A DNA stretch of 6,754 nt from Spartobacteria bacterium. Its GTDB lineage: Bacteria > Verrucomicrobiota > Verrucomicrobiia > Chthoniobacterales > Terrimicrobiaceae. The first letter of the stretch is position 1, and each line of letters opens with the position of its first letter. Below the pieces are notes generated by a model. That model ran no database searches and was not told where the DNA came from. It worked only from the letters and a program-made list of their open reading frames with translations. The stretch covers positions 1-6,754 of the forward strand of contig CANKXQ010000076.1 of the NCBI GenBank assembly GCA_947487745.1, written 5' to 3'. Of the stretch, positions 6,538 to 6,754 are shown piece after piece. The translations under genes and the position numbers were made by a program.

Positions 6538-6543
6538 CCTTTG

Positions 6544-6754
6544 ATGCGATTTCTTCTCACCCACCCCAACTTTCCCTCGCAGCTCAGGTCTGTGGCTCAG
6601 GTGCTGGCGGCAAATCCTCAGAATGAGGTCCGCTTCCTGACCAATACCGACAATGGGGAGATCGCGGGCATAAAAAAAATTATCTACAAGCCGAAGCGGG
6701 ATCCAGCGCCGCAGACGCATCATTATTTGAGGGGGTATGAGCAGGCGATTCTGC
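6544..6754 (+). CDS. Glycosyltransferase, GT4-like N-terminal domain, 3'-truncated by window
   Basis: The frame is open from ATG 6544 to the window end, giving 70 residues. The start MRFLLTHPNFPSQLRSVA is the first Rossmann strand and loop of a GT-B glycosyltransferase, of the group that normally begins 'MRILFVHQNFPxQFRHLA'. The next strand (NEVRFLTN) and the segment IIYKPKRDPAPQTHHYLR (about residues 46-63) followed by GYEQAIL match the same group (the N-terminal domain of family-4-like glycosyltransferases, which carry the acceptor-binding half). The enzyme would transfer a sugar from a nucleotide donor, probably in surface polysaccharide synthesis; the donor-binding domain is beyond the window. 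No Shine-Dalgarno is visible before the ATG. An in-frame TTG at 6541 directly precedes it but is less likely. It starts 86 bases after the exporter, across the AT-rich gap, so it may be a separate transcription unit. Confidence 0.78.
   Translation, partial: MRFLLTHPNFPSQLRSVAQVLAANPQNEVRFLTNTDNGEIAGIKKIIYKPKRDPAPQTHHYLRGYEQAIL

Larger units (their letters stand above)
6458..6543. other. AT-rich intergenic gap
   Basis: These 86 bases are strikingly AT-rich compared with the GC-rich genes on both sides. I see no hairpin with T-run that would clearly terminate the exporter transcript, no coding potential, and no RNA gene. The gap holds a direct repeat and promoter-like boxes, annotated separately, and likely carries the control region of the following gene. 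Confidence 0.6.

Overview
The window is a gene-dense, GC-rich bacterial stretch in which all seven genes lie on the + strand. Six complete or nearly complete genes are followed by a seventh cut off by the right edge. The gene mix is a YhaM-type HD exoribonuclease, a FIST sensor, a three-gene MacAB-like exporter and glycosyltransferases. None of the starts has a clear Shine-Dalgarno sequence. The adaptor protein implies a periplasm, so the organism is Gram-negative. The overall style would fit a Verrucomicrobiota-type genome, but that is an impression and not a demonstrated placement.

Layout. Positions 2-952 hold the 3'-truncation-free but 5'-truncated end of an OB-fold plus HD-domain nuclease of the YhaM family. 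A strong hairpin with a T-run (952-983) overlaps its stop codon and probably separates it from what follows. Positions 1027-2175 encode a divergent GT-B-like glycosyltransferase candidate. Positions 2240-3367 encode a stand-alone FIST_N/FIST_C sensory protein. Positions 3388-6457 form a tight operon: a membrane-fusion adaptor, an ABC ATPase and a MacB/FtsX-type permease, joined by two 4-base stop/start overlaps (GTGA and ATGA). An 86-base, very AT-rich gap (6458-6543) follows. It contains a 9-base direct repeat spaced by 21 bases and a possible promoter. The start of a family-4-like glycosyltransferase then runs off the window at 6754.

How the parts work together. The adaptor, ATPase and permease should form a split MacAB-like exporter (ATPase and permease on separate chains). 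It would use ATP in the cytoplasm to drive a periplasmic conformational pump, presumably with a TolC-like outer-membrane channel encoded elsewhere. The FIST gene sits only 20 bases upstream of the adaptor and could be co-transcribed with it, which makes a ligand-sensing or accessory role conceivable but unproven. The two flanking glycosyltransferase-like genes hint at a cell-surface polysaccharide neighbourhood, but the window does not show that they share a pathway.

I see no RNA gene, CRISPR array, insertion sequence or phage element, and no clear new defence or biosynthetic system. The points most worth a second look are the proline in the ATPase D-loop, the intergenic hairpin that may be a dispersed repeat, the near-start promoter-like boxes combined with absent ribosome binding sites, and the AT-rich regulatory-looking gap.
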